A stretch of DNA of 64,000 nt, taken from the NCBI GenBank assembly GCA_010356995.1, contig ML996694.1:857163-921162 (forward strand), written 5' to 3'. The notes below the pieces were generated by a model. That model did not search any database. It was not told where the DNA came from and worked only from the letters and a program-made list of their open reading frames with translations. The DNA is from Trichodelitschia bisporula (taxonomy: Eukaryota; Ascomycota; Dothideomycetes; Phaeotrichales; Phaeotrichaceae). Position 1 is the first letter of the stretch. The number at the start of each line of letters is the position of its first letter. Of this stretch, positions 54,133 to 64,000 are shown one piece after another. The position numbers were made by a program, and so were the translations under genes.

Positions 54133-56947
54133 TTCTGAATAGGAAGCGTTCGGAACAGCGTGGCCAGGAAGGTGGGATCAAACGGGTGCAGAAAGCCGAA
54201 TTGGTGAGAACAGCCTCGTGGGGGAGAGGGGTGTGGTGGGGGGTGAGAATCGGTTGTAGTAAACACCCAAAGAGTCGTCTCACTAGCAATGGCTCGTGGC
54301 TTTCTGTCGTACAACAAGCAATTATGTTCAGACGGGCCAGCAGAAGGTTGACAACTGGCTCAATGGCCGATGAAAATTGCTCTAAAGGTTGGGAGGCAGG
54401 GAGTGGTAGGTGGACATGCAGTTCGAAAGGCTTTCGTTGTCATGCTTCCATGGGGAGGACGCTTGGAGTTAAATTGCATCAAAGGCTCCAGGGAGGACAT
54501 ATTGGGGGGACGCAGCGGCCAGAAACACGCTGCGGCAAGAGTCCAATGGCAGCAGAGTCAGCGAAATGAAAGCAGCATGCAGAGGAGCCTTCGCTGAGGC
54601 TCTGTGTAGGAAAGACCCAGAGTTGATGTGCTGGCGTGCGTTTTAGCCAGTGAAACGAAGGGGCCCAAGGATGGAGCACTTTTGGCCCCGCAAGGCACCG
54701 AGACGGCTTGCCGATCCAGATGGCATGGTCGCGTTAAGCTGCCTTGCCGCTTGGACATTTTTCTCTCCGACGCCACCGGCGCATACCATGGAGGAAAAGG
54801 AAAAGAGTAGGGAGAGCGTGAACGACAGTCTGTTTCGGTCTAGGAAACGTGGACGACGGCCTTGCGGTCTAGATGACGCAGAATTGAGGGTTGGGAGTAG
54901 AATGACGAATTGGTCAATCTGGAGAACTTCGAGATGTGAAAGGTGAGACGNNNNNNNNNNNNNNNNNNNNNNNNNNNNNNNNNNNNNNNNNNNNNNNNNN
55001 AAGGGAGGGGTGGTTGCATTCCATGACTCCACGATCCTCGAGGGATACTGCGCCGGAGTACCGGACATTCGTCTGCGCAAGCGCAGGTAGTGCTTCCCCA
55101 GCGGCGGTCACTGCGTGCATTGCATCCGAACTAGGGCGGGACAGCGAGGGTGACCCTTTCAGACTGTAGTAAAGCGCTCAATGCCAGTTCACCGAGGCTA
55201 CTCACCTTCGTGATTGAAAAGGTAGTAAGTCCGCATCAACATCCGGTCTGGGCGGTGCGAGTGGAGGAGAGATTGACACGCTTTGGGGACGACGTCAACA
55301 ACAGCAACGCCTCCGTCGGTCAGCTTGAGGGGTGGCTGGCTTTGCGAGCAACATCGATCGGTGACGGAACAATGAGGGGTATGAGGGGTAGGATGAGAGG
55401 TAGGGAGGGGAAGGGGGGATGGGTGTGTGGGGTGGCTTGATGCGGTATGAACAGGCAAGCAGAGTGAGAAAGCGAAGGAGACATCACCTTCGAGAAACAG
55501 AAAGGCGCGACGTCGGCCGGTGATGGACGCCGTTGGCCAGATGCCGGGCTGCGTGTGGGCCGCTTGAGAATGCTGGTGAAGAACCCTGGGGTTGCGGTAG
55601 TCTGCTTCATGCACGAGTGAGTTGGCAGGACGCCAGTCTTGGGGCCATCTGCGCGGTCCGCCAAACACGGTCAAGGCCAACGGCGCTGAAGTCGACAACA
55701 CGCACAGTAGGCGGCAGCCATGAATGGAAACCATGGGGCGCAGCATGAAGGTCGACATGATGTGGGGATACTCGAACTGTGGTTCAATCGGGTGGCGTGT
55801 CTGAGTGGTTGGGGATTGGGGGGTGGGGTGTTGTCTGAGTGATGGGGGGAGATGGAGAGATTGTATCGAATAGTTCTATCAACGGAGCAAAAAAGGGCGT
55901 CGTTCTGGCTTTCGGTTTGCTGAGAGTATCGGAAAATAGCAACGGAGACCAGCAATAAAGATGATCCCGTTGGCTTTTTCGGGCCTCCGAGAGTTGCATT
56001 CTGGAGATTCTTGCTCGTGAGCATGCGGCCTGTTACTGTGCTTGCCATCGGTCGACCACAAAGCTGGTTGGGAAGGGGAAAAAAATTGACGCACTTCGTT
56101 GCCGCTGCCGAAGGTGCGTCGTGGGCTGTTGGCGCCGGTAGTATCCTGCCGCGAGTCCCACGGCATCCCACGGCATGTACGTTGGAGGAGGACGTGTGGG
56201 TAATGTGGTACGGAGGAGTCCCACTCCCCAGGTTTTCCCTCTTGTCTTGTCGTCCATTGCTCCGACATGCAACGCAAATCGCCACCGCTTGCTGCAGCCC
56301 GTCGTGTCTGTACTCCGTATGAGGCGGGAGGCGGGAGGCGCGGTGAAGACAAAGGGAATAACCTTGTGCCAGTTCAAAAGGTGGCATTCCTTGATGGTGT
56401 TGTTGCGTATGTGTGAGTTGTGTGCTGTCCTAGAGCAACATGATCCTGCCTGTTGCCACATCTGCCTCACAGAGAAACATGTCCATTCACAGTCGGTCAG
56501 GATGTGCTCGGCAACCGCCTAAGAATGGAATCTTGTTTCTTTTCTTCTTTCACCTCCTCCACCCCCAGGTGTTCAGCCCTATGGAGGCGAGGGTACAGTA
56601 CTACGTAGATCGGAGATGCTATAATAATGAAGAGAGAGAGTATCACTAAGCATAATAGTCTGCCCTGATATTCCACTCCCTCCGGCCTCTCTCGTAGATA
56701 GCAGGTGGCGGAAACGGGATTTACTCAACCTCCTTGATGGTGTTGCTTCAGATGTCCGAACGGTACGCTATTCAACGTTGAGCCGATCACAGTCCCGAAG
56801 AATGTGTACCTGTACTACCATCCATGTCCCGATACCGGTGCTGACACACACGGCGGAGGATGGCCGTGGTCATAAATGGCTTCAGCCGCGACAAAAGTCC
56901 AGCGAAGTCTACTGAAACTGCCTCTCCCCCAAGGACATTATATCGAA
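54133..56947. other. 2.8-kb region with assembly gap, no confident gene
   Basis: Includes the 50-N gap. Frames on both strands up to about 240 codons lack recognisable products. A minus-strand frame near 55202-55310 ends at a strong GTGAGT donor and could be an exon of a gene running into the gap. TACTCCGTA, a common fungal intergenic motif, occurs at 56312. Confidence 0.45.
54951..55000. other. Assembly gap (50 N)
   Basis: Fifty consecutive N, likely a scaffold gap of fixed nominal size; true length unknown. Confidence 0.99.
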
Positions 56948-57332
56948 ATGTCCGGCAAAATCAACCGCATCACCTTGTTCAAGCTTCCTAACTCGGAGGA
57001 TGTCGAAACGGCCATTGCAGCCTTTACTGAGATGCAGTCAAGCAGCTTGAAGGTACGCTGCTGCCGCCGGCGTCGGCCGTCGCGTGAGATGCTGAGGTTT
57101 AGCCATGCAGGACGGCAAGCCGTACATTCTCAGCCTGGAGGTGAAGAAGCTGCACAACGACCCGCGCAGCCAAGGCTACACTCTTATAAGCAAAAGCTCC
57201 TTTGCCAGCCTCGAGGAAATGAAGTTCTACGACGACCACGACGAGGCCCACAAAAAGGTCAAGTCCATTGTCGGGCCCAAAATTGACCGGCCGGCGGAAG
57301 GGGGGGTTCTGACACTGTATATGGATGCGTAG
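56948..57332 (+). CDS. Stress-responsive alpha/beta barrel (Dabb) domain protein
   Basis: Exons 56948-57052 and 57111-57332 encode 108 residues. Dabb proteins are small dimeric ferredoxin-like barrels; plant and fungal members include stress proteins and polyketide cyclases, and for this one no substrate is known. The sequence starts MSGKINRITLFKLPNSEDVE, a typical first strand, and continues through KPYILSLEVKKLHNDPRSQG and GYTLISKSSFASLEEMKFYD to AHKKVKSIVGPKID, matching the family length and the conserved end of helix then strand. The intron has GTACGC, CTGAG and CAG. An in-frame ATG upstream (56876) would add 24 residues; the context of the ATG at 56948 (purine at -3) is better. Confidence 0.8.
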
Positions 57333-57585
57333 CTCTGTGTCGTCAACTTCACAAATGTTTCCCAGTTGCTTGTACGAAACATGTCATAAGTGCCGTCATT
57401 GTTCCAAATATGCTGATGAGGTTTGGAATAAGACTGGATCGCCTTTACCCCTTGGGATGTAGTGAAAGTGAATTGGCATGCTGAAGGCCTGTTAACCCGG
57501 CCGGAATCCCCATCGTATCCGCAACACCCTCCTCGTTCAAATCTTCGTTGAACCCTCTCCATCCCACTTCCATTGCAAGCCCAAC
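57333..57585. other. Short intergenic stretch
   Basis: 253 bases between the Dabb gene and the small hypothetical gene, no features seen. Confidence 0.4.
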
Positions 57586-58023
57586 ATGAGCCACCACAGT
57601 TCAAAGATGAGCTCTGTCTCCCATTCCCGCAGTTTTAGTTGGACCGGTCAACCATCCTCAAGAGCATCTGAACACATGACGCTCCCGGTCCCATACGTCA
57701 AAGCGGTCCGCCCGGATGGCACTCAACGACCATTGTCGCTGCCACCATTCTCGCTCCCGACGCTTCCAAAACCTGCTCACACTCCATACGACTGGGAACT
57801 TCAGCGGCGAGGGAGGGCGATGCCGCCTCCCATCAGGGACAGCTACGCAAATCCCAACGAACAGATGACGCAAAGTCGAAGCAGCCTGCTTCCCGACGGG
57901 TGTCAACAGACGTCGGGTTCGAGGAAAGGCGAAGAACCAAACAGCACGGCTGTCGCAGCTACGCAGAGCTCTTATACAGCATCCTCCTCCGGGCCAGGAT
58001 CTAGTGGTGGCACAAGGCTGTGA
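57586..58023 (+). CDS. Small disordered hypothetical protein (145 residues)
   Basis: A single-exon frame starting MSHHSSKMSSVSHSRSFSWT. The product is Ser/Pro/Arg-rich with a central conserved-looking segment VPYVKAVRPDGTQRPLSLPP and TPYDWELQRRGRAMPPP, and a Ser/Gly-rich tail. No cysteine pattern, membrane segment or signal peptide is present. I do not recognise it. Residue use is more gene-like than that of nearby frames, but without homologues or introns the call rests on composition and length. Confidence 0.4.
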   Translation: MSHHSSKMSSVSHSRSFSWTGQPSSRASEHMTLPVPYVKAVRPDGTQRPLSLPPFSLPTLPKPAHTPYDWELQRRGRAMPPPIRDSYANPNEQMTQSRSSLLPDGCQQTSGSRKGEEPNSTAVAATQSSYTASSSGPGSSGGTRL

Positions 58024-59200
58024 CGCAGGGTTAGCTTGATATGAAACAAGCCGGAGATGCTTTGCAATTTTGGTTCATGTTGAATGCTAAGCGTACGATG
58101 GATCATGGGTACGGGTAGACAGGAGGATGGCTTGACGGGAGCTCCTTTAGTGGCGTCTGGATATGGAGGGCGCACGGTGTAAATACATCAATTGCAAAAG
58201 CGAAAGTTAATGGCCTGAAGTTCTAGGCTAAAATCACCCCCACGGGGGAGTTGTTGCCCAGTAAATGCGGTGTGTGTACCAGCCGTGACACTGATGATGT
58301 TCGGGGAGAGGGAATAATATGCGGCCACGAGATCAGAGCGAGAAATGCAACTGGTCCAGTCCAAGGATGTGATCGTTTCTGCTCGTCTCAGCTGTGGCGA
58401 CAATTTGGAGAATGGTTGATGCGGGTGCTAAACTGGCGGTGGACGCCGAAGAGACGGACAAGTGGAATGTACTATCGTGATATAATTGATGAATGATATG
58501 AAGTGGCTGATTGAGAGACGGGTTACAGACGCATGTGCGGTATGGCCTAGTTCTAGTACTTGTAGCACGGCCGAGAAGCAAGGCCGGGATGGGTATGAGA
58601 AGACATGAAGGACTTGCTCGGAGACCGCGGAGAGAGTGGAGCAGAGTGGAGAGCAAGCGAGAGAGAGAGTTGAGAGGTTGAAGGCGAAAAAGACAATTTG
58701 TCCTCAGCGTCACGATCAGTGTCACATTATTCACTGATGGCAGGAGCGAAGAGGGGTCCAGTGACCTGTTGTGGCATTCACGACCCAAGGGGCCTGGCCT
58801 CCCAGGGTAAAGGAAAAGGGGCGCACGGTCCCACTGACACCGCGAAGGAAAGAGCGTCCCACCACTCCCCGCGCGGCTTTCGACTCCACAAGAAAGGGGC
58901 ACTGAACGCCCCCCCGCCCCGCCTCGCCGCGCCTTCCCCAAGCCCCTCCACAATTCACCGCGCCATTCGCTGCAATTGTGCCACTCCGACCCTAACCCTT
59001 CACTTGCCGCTCTAAAAAAGTCACCCACGTCCACGACAACACGAGCGACCACCCACTCCACAAAACACCCGCAACTGCACAACCTCGCATTCACGATCTT
59101 CTCCATCGTTCTTCACTATCGAAACGACCATCTCGATCTACGCTGTCCTGCCCATATTCTCTCCCACCACACACACACACACACACACACATACACAAAA
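58024..59200. other. 1.2-kb intergenic region, promoter of the GDP-mannose pyrophosphorylase gene
   Basis: The left part is unremarkable; purine-rich GAGAGA tracts occur at about 58630-58680. From about 58900 the plus strand becomes C-rich and pyrimidine-rich, typical of strong fungal housekeeping promoters, ending in a CA run just before the ATG. Confidence 0.5.
59168..59191. repeat. (CA)n microsatellite in the leader
   Basis: About eleven CA dinucleotides ending 10 bases before the ATG of the next gene, so in its 5'-UTR. Confidence 0.85.
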
Positions 59201-60503
59201 ATGAAAGGTACCGCCCGGACTCCCTGCCCCGCATCTCAGCATCTGTGCAGTAGCTAACACACACCTCTTACAGCACTCATTCTCGTCGGCGGGTTTGGCA
59301 CCCGGTTGCGTCCTCTGGTATGCAACTGCTTCGAGCGTTCCCAAGATATTCACTGACCGGTAATACCTAGACCTTGACGCTCCCGAAGCCGCTCGTGGAG
59401 TTCGGCAACAAGCCTATGATCCTGCATCAGATCCAAGCGCTCGCTGCTGCGGGTGTGACGGATATCGTCCTTGCGGTCAACTACCGGCCCGAGGTCATGA
59501 CTGAGAAGCTGAAGAAGGTGAATTAGTCTCGTCCCCCGTCACTTACCATGCTGATGGTCCTAGTACGAAAAGGAGTACAACGTGCGCATCGAATTCTCCG
59601 TCGAGACCGAGCCACTAGGCACCGCAGGGCCTCTCAAGCTTGCCGAAAAGATTCTCGGCAAGGACGATGCCCCCTTCTTCGTTTTGAACAGTGATGTGAT
59701 CTGCGATTACCCTTTCGCGGAGCTCGCCGCCTTCCACAAGCAGCACGGCGACGAAGGCACAATCGTTGTGACAAAGGTCGAGGAGCCGTCCAAGTACGGT
59801 GTCGTGGTGCACAAGCCCGGGCATGCTTCCCGCATCGACCGCTTCGTGGAGAAACCCATCGAGTTTGTCGGGAACCGCATCAATGCGGGTCTCTACATTC
59901 TGAACCCGAGCGTTCTTGAGCGCATCGAGCTGCGTCCGACAAGCATCGAGCAGGAGACGTTCCCCTCCATGGTCCGAGACAATCAACTGCACTCATTCGA
60001 CCTGGAGGGCTACTGGATGGACGTCGGACAGCCGAAGGACTTCCTCGCCGGGACCTGTCTGTACCTATCCGATTTGTCGAAGAAGGGCTCTAAGCTTCTC
60101 GTCCCGACGTCGGAGCCCTATGTCTACGGTGGCAACGTCATGATCGACTCTACTGCAAAGATTGGCAAGAATTGCCGCATCGGGCCCAATGTGACCATCG
60201 GTAAAGGAGTTGTTATCGGCGACGGTGTTCGCCTCCAGCGCTGCGTCCTGCTCGAGAGCAGTAAAGTCAGGGACCATGCCTGGATCAAGAGCACAATCGT
60301 CGGCTGGAATAGCACCGTTGGCCGATGGGCGCGCTTGGAGAACGTTACTGTTCTCGGTGACGATGTCACCATCGGAGACGAGATCTACGTCAACGGAGGG
60401 TCCATTCTTCCTCATAAGACTATCAAGGAGAATGTTGATTGTAAGTGTCGTCCCCTTTTGTCCGTCCCATCTAACATCTGCAGCTCCGCGTGTTATCATG
60501 TGA
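59201..60503 (+). CDS. mpg1: Mannose-1-phosphate guanylyltransferase (GDP-mannose pyrophosphorylase)
   Basis: Five exons, 59201-59207, 59274-59317, 59371-59517, 59564-60440 and 60484-60503, encode 364 residues. The enzyme makes GDP-mannose for N- and O-glycans, GPI anchors and wall mannans. The nucleotidyl-transferase signature is [17 protein letters not shown] (residues 1-17) followed by the activator-site Lys in [28 protein letters not shown] holds the metal Asp, and [11 protein letters not shown] and [12 protein letters not shown] complete the catalytic half. Residues about 240-345 form left-handed beta-helix hexapeptides ([20 protein letters not shown]). The first coding exon is only seven bases (ATGAAAG), and the last adds SPRVIM. 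Every junction keeps the family frame. Confidence 0.97.
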
Positions 60504-60950
60504 GGAGAGGTTCCGGAAAACATCATAATTGTCATATTCCCCCCTAATCTTGTCCTCGTTGTTGCGTATTTTGCGCGACTTACTGGGTTTTGCGTCCGGG
60601 CTCAATGCATGCGTGGGATAGGAAGTGAAGCGTCTGCATCTCAAATCGGCGTTTGCGGGTTGAGTTCTTCGTATGCAGGATGGAAGGTGCTAGAAAAAAG
60701 TGTCGGTACGACACAGAACTAGATAATACAAGTGATTCATATTGATCTCTCGTAGCCGTGATATCGCCGTTCCATCCAGCATCACCCATCCACCTCGGTG
60801 CCTCTTTCCGAGAAGATGAAATAAGGTACCCGGCGCCGGCTGAACTGCCTTCTGAGCATTAGTTCTAGTTTATACCGCTTCCGCCCCGCGGCTCATCATG
60901 TCTCACCCACCTCCTTCTCCCTGCACTGGCATTGCTATGGAAGGGCGTTA
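60504..60950. other. Intergenic, 3' region of mpg1
   Basis: About 450 bases without a gene. Base composition starts to drop toward A+T at its right end, just before the foldback element. Confidence 0.45.
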
Positions 60951-61580
60951 CAACAGGTTTTAAGTTAAGGTTAACAGTTGTACTCACGATTGTTGTTTAC
61001 CCCACCGAAGTCAGGTTAAAATACCGCTAACCCGATTAAGCCAAAAATAAGCAATTTACCCCCCTGCCCACACAAATTTGCAAGAGAATAACAAGTCTCC
61101 TCGTAGGTGCATTGAGCTAAATAGGACATCAAGTTCCTCTCCGCAATGAAGCGAATCGAATCATGCGTATATCATTGCGTACATCAATGATATACGTGCG
61201 GATCTGATGGTATCGTCTTGACGTTAGATTTTTAACGGGGCCTTGGCGTAGCTTGGTACCACGTGAAAAGTCTTGGTACTAAAACCCCTTTAGAGAGCCC
61301 ATTTCAAGCGCCAAGACCCCATCAAAATTTGACGTCGACACGATATCATTAATGCACGCAATGATATACGCATTATTCGTTTCGCCTCATCGCGGAGAGT
61401 AATTTATGGCTTACTTAGCTTAACGCACCTACGGGAAGATTTATTGTACAGCTGCAAAGTTTGTATGGGTAGAGTGGGGAACCTGCTTATCTTTTACTTA
61501 ATCGGGTTAGCGGTATACTCACCTGACCTCGACGGGAACAATCGTGTTCTCAAGTGTTAACCTTAACTTAAAACCTGCTG
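60951..61580. mobile_element. 630-base foldback (palindromic) MITE with TA target duplication
   Basis: The left end starts CAACAGGTTTTAAGTTAAGG and the right end is its complement, ending CCTTAACTTAAAACCTGCTG. TA dinucleotides flank both sides (60949-60950 and 61581-61582), the target duplication of Tc1/mariner and pogo-type elements. The palindrome is not limited to the ends. Arms of about 285 bases match at roughly 80% almost to the centre, for example CCGCTAACCCGATTAAG in both and a GCGTATATCATTGCG block. The unmatched centre is about 60 bases (61262-61320). There is no coding capacity, so any movement would need a transposase from elsewhere. Differences between arms are mainly transitions, which would fit repeat-induced point mutation, but I have not counted them. 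Confidence 0.85.
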
Positions 61581-61582
61581 TA

Positions 61583-64000
61583 CTTGCAGAACGGCCCCTC
61601 GAGCTTCTGCCCCTCTGCCCATCTGCCCGTTTGGAAGGTGCTATATTACGAGACGTAGGGCGAAGTTTTTGAAGCTACCCTGCTAGCTATCGCCTGAGCT
61701 CCTGATCTCAATCAGTATGCTATACGGAGTAGCTAGCAGTATCTTACTGCTGCTCCATTTACTATATAGAACGGAGGAGCAGGGCCAGCGATCTCGCAAG
61801 ACAATCTTGCAGCAGCGTAGGCCCAAGAGCTGGCCCAGGTTTCTCTATGGACCCCCAGTTCGCTGCGAAGGTAGGATACAGATCAATAGAGACACTTCCC
61901 AAATATTTGACATATGCACCTGCACACATCAATCAGTAAATGGAGGCTCCTTAAAAAATGAGAACCTTTTGCTTTGCAAGATTGTGCATTCTGGCATAAC
62001 TTCTAAGATCTGCGCATCTAAAGAACTGTTCTGCATAGGAATAAATTTATTGATTAGTGCGTGTCTGTGATGTGTCTATCTCAGACGCTTGGATGCGCCA
62101 ATTGACTTAGGGAACCCAAGGCTCGCCTCCGTTGGACCGTGAAGGCAAGTGGATCGATATAAAGGTGGATTATGCTCTCGTAGGAACCATGAATTGAGTG
62201 GGATGTACAGAATTCCGGACATAGTGGAATACGCATTTTACGATAGGAGACCCCTGTAGACATCAAAGCTTCGCCTGGCTACAGTAGGGAGTGCATCCAT
62301 TCGCTATCTCTTGTACAGCGGGCTTCCTCCCTGGCGTCCTCCCTGGCGCCTTTCCTAGCGTCCTCGTAACTAGCGGACCAATCAAAAAGTATATTTCCTT
62401 AACAGAACAGGGTATCTTTCTTTTTAAAGATTTTATGCTTTCTGGTCGGTCCGCTGATAACAAGTACGCAAGCGAGGGGGCGAGCGAGGACGCCCGCAGT
62501 ATAAACGATAAAAGGCATACGGGTAGAAAGTCCTATTACTGCAGGGCCGGAAGTACTCAGGAGCATGTTCTATTAGGTGTAAATGGCAAAATCCTTAAAT
62601 AATAATAATACTTTGATTACGCCCAGGCTTCTTTTAGCTAGCCGTATGGTCGAGTCTCACCACTTTAGAAGTGGGTTTGACCAATTTCTTTGGCTCTACA
62701 CGGCAAAAGCCCTCCCTGGAAGGGTTGAGGAAAAGCCTTGGAAGTCTTCCTTTGGAGAGGAACATGTGAGCCCCACGCCTTTTACATGTGTTTGTCTTTT
62801 CTTTGCACCATTCTTGTGTGTCCCAAGCGAGAACTTGGCTGCACAAAATCCTTAAATGCACTGTGCGATGCGGAAATAACAGGTCGCTAAAAGCCTTTTC
62901 TATACTAAAGACCGACATCTTCTTGCTGATATGAGGATTACCACAAGTCATAGATAACTTCACACACTCAATCGGCAAATATTTCTAGAAATCGGAACTA
63001 GCCTCGGCATTTGCTTCGATGTCCTCAGGTTGTTGTAAGCTGATATGCCCGGCTAAGCTATTTGTGCGTGATATATTCTATTTTACCCCGTGGCAATAGG
63101 TACAGCTTAGACATTTTAGGGGCTCACATTCAAAAGGCCACAGTCGCATGCATATTAGACAGCTCTCACAGCGGCTTCTGCCATCAAGGTCGACCTGAGA
63201 AGCCATTACAGTTTGGCTACGGGATAAATAGAGAAAGTTGTACGGTCCCGTACCGGGACCACATCAATAGCCATAGATTCTATCCCACTACAGAGGTAGA
63301 TTATTTCTTCTGAGCACTTGGACCAACATTCAAGCCTTTGAATTTTGTTTGTTACTTCGCCCTCGTTGGGGGCTTGATATTGAAATTAAAGCCGATTGTC
63401 ATAGTCTAGAGGCTCATGGCCGTTTCAATAGAGACCCTCCTATGAAGACGTATCAGCATTATCTCACCTCGTCAACTATGCAATGATTCACTTTTTATTT
63501 CATTTATTCATCAACCAGTTTCACCAACACGCGATTAGGTATACAGCTAGCCCAGTATTACTTGCTCACGCTAACCCAGCGTGGTCAATTCAACTGTTTT
63601 GAACGGAACGGAACCGGTTATCCCTTATACGGCCCAGGTACTAGCCTAGGCACTACCTCAGGTACTTGTAATCAGCCACCAATTAAAAGGCTAGGCTTGT
63701 TATAGAACCTGCAATTTTATATTACAGAAGTAAATTTTGGCTTTTTAATTGGTAAATTAGTGCGAGTATGTGGGCTCGTACCGGGGCCGTATGAGATACT
63801 AGTAAATTGTGTGGGCGCGTTCGCCGTTCGTTATACAGAACTGGTTAGATTAACGCCGCGGTGCTCATCCATCTAATCAGTAGCAATGAAGACCCCATCG
63901 AATTCATCATAAAAGATCGTATCGGAATGCAGTCATGCCCCGAAGAGTGTATTGATGCGACATTTATCAAAGGTATCTCGATAAGCGAATGTCTTAGTAC
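61583..64000. other. 2.4-kb A+T-rich, gene-free right end
   Basis: Visibly richer in A and T than the rest of the window. Short frames on both strands (for example 61717-62070 and 62291-62602) contain no recognisable domain. A short inverted repeat around ACCAATTAAAARGC occurs at about 63677 and 63740-63753. The composition suggests old, repeat-derived DNA, possibly mutated transposon sequence. I could not name a family. Confidence 0.5.

Noticed and set aside
55198-55758. Minus-strand 186-codon frame near the gap
   Set aside because: Its start resembles a signal peptide but the middle is low-complexity Pro/His/Thr sequence; I could not find introns that make one sensible protein. Kept only as a possible exon in the findings.
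62291-62980. Overlapping frames that might be transposon coding remnants
   Set aside because: No motif of a named transposase, reverse transcriptase or integrase was recognisable, so no element is claimed.
1-64000. tRNA, rRNA or CRISPR loci
   Set aside because: I scanned for B-box-like GGTTCGANNCC with a matching acceptor stem and for rRNA motifs and found none; spaced identical repeats typical of CRISPR are absent and not expected in a fungus.

Overview
The window is nuclear DNA of a filamentous ascomycete (Pezizomycotina; class not fixed by eye). Support: dense, mostly single-copy genes with short GT-AG introns (about 45-135 bases, CT(A/G)A(C/T) branch sites 10-30 bases before the acceptor), moderately high G+C, and a gene set typical of that group (siderophore acyltransferase, bifunctional Thi6, Blm10, AA7-type oxidase). 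A run of 50 N at 54951-55000 shows this is a draft scaffold with one gap.

Layout. 1-23 kb is compact housekeeping DNA: a nuclear-looking Ala/Thr-rich protein cut by the left edge, Prp38, a GT8-like Golgi-type protein, a SidL/SidF-type siderophore acyltransferase, mitochondrial Mn-SOD, complex III subunit Qcr6, an SLC49-like MFS carrier, an RraA-fold protein, eIF5, Thi6, Alg5 and an uncharacterised single-pass membrane protein. 23-26 kb has an ADP-ribose Nudix hydrolase and a broken AA7-type FAD oxidase. 26.2-34.4 kb is a gene-poor, G+C-rich block carrying at least five unrelated short tandem arrays (periods 42, 64, 75, 40 and 75). 34.4-54.1 kb returns to genes: a 1201-residue disordered protein, a small secreted protein, an ornithine cyclodeaminase/mu-crystallin homologue, Blm10, Psf3, beta-carbonic anhydrase and a dsRBD protein. 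After the gap come a Dabb-domain protein, a small hypothetical and GDP-mannose pyrophosphorylase. From about 60.9 kb the sequence turns A+T-rich, starts with a 630-base palindromic foldback transposon with TA target duplication, and has no credible gene to the right edge.

Functional threads: oxidative and iron metabolism (siderophore acyltransferase and Mn-SOD share a divergent promoter with GATA and CRE-like sites; Qcr6 and the MFS carrier follow), protein glycosylation and cell wall (Alg5, GDP-mannose pyrophosphorylase, GT8-like protein), and core RNA, translation, replication and proteasome functions. I see no compact multi-gene novel system. The most unusual items are the minisatellite block, the foldback element, the GT8-like protein lacking its DXD motif, a 48-base in-frame intron that spans a stop codon, and a probable GC-AG intron in the carbonic anhydrase gene. 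All exon limits come from reading splice signals and reading frame by eye; none was tested against transcripts.
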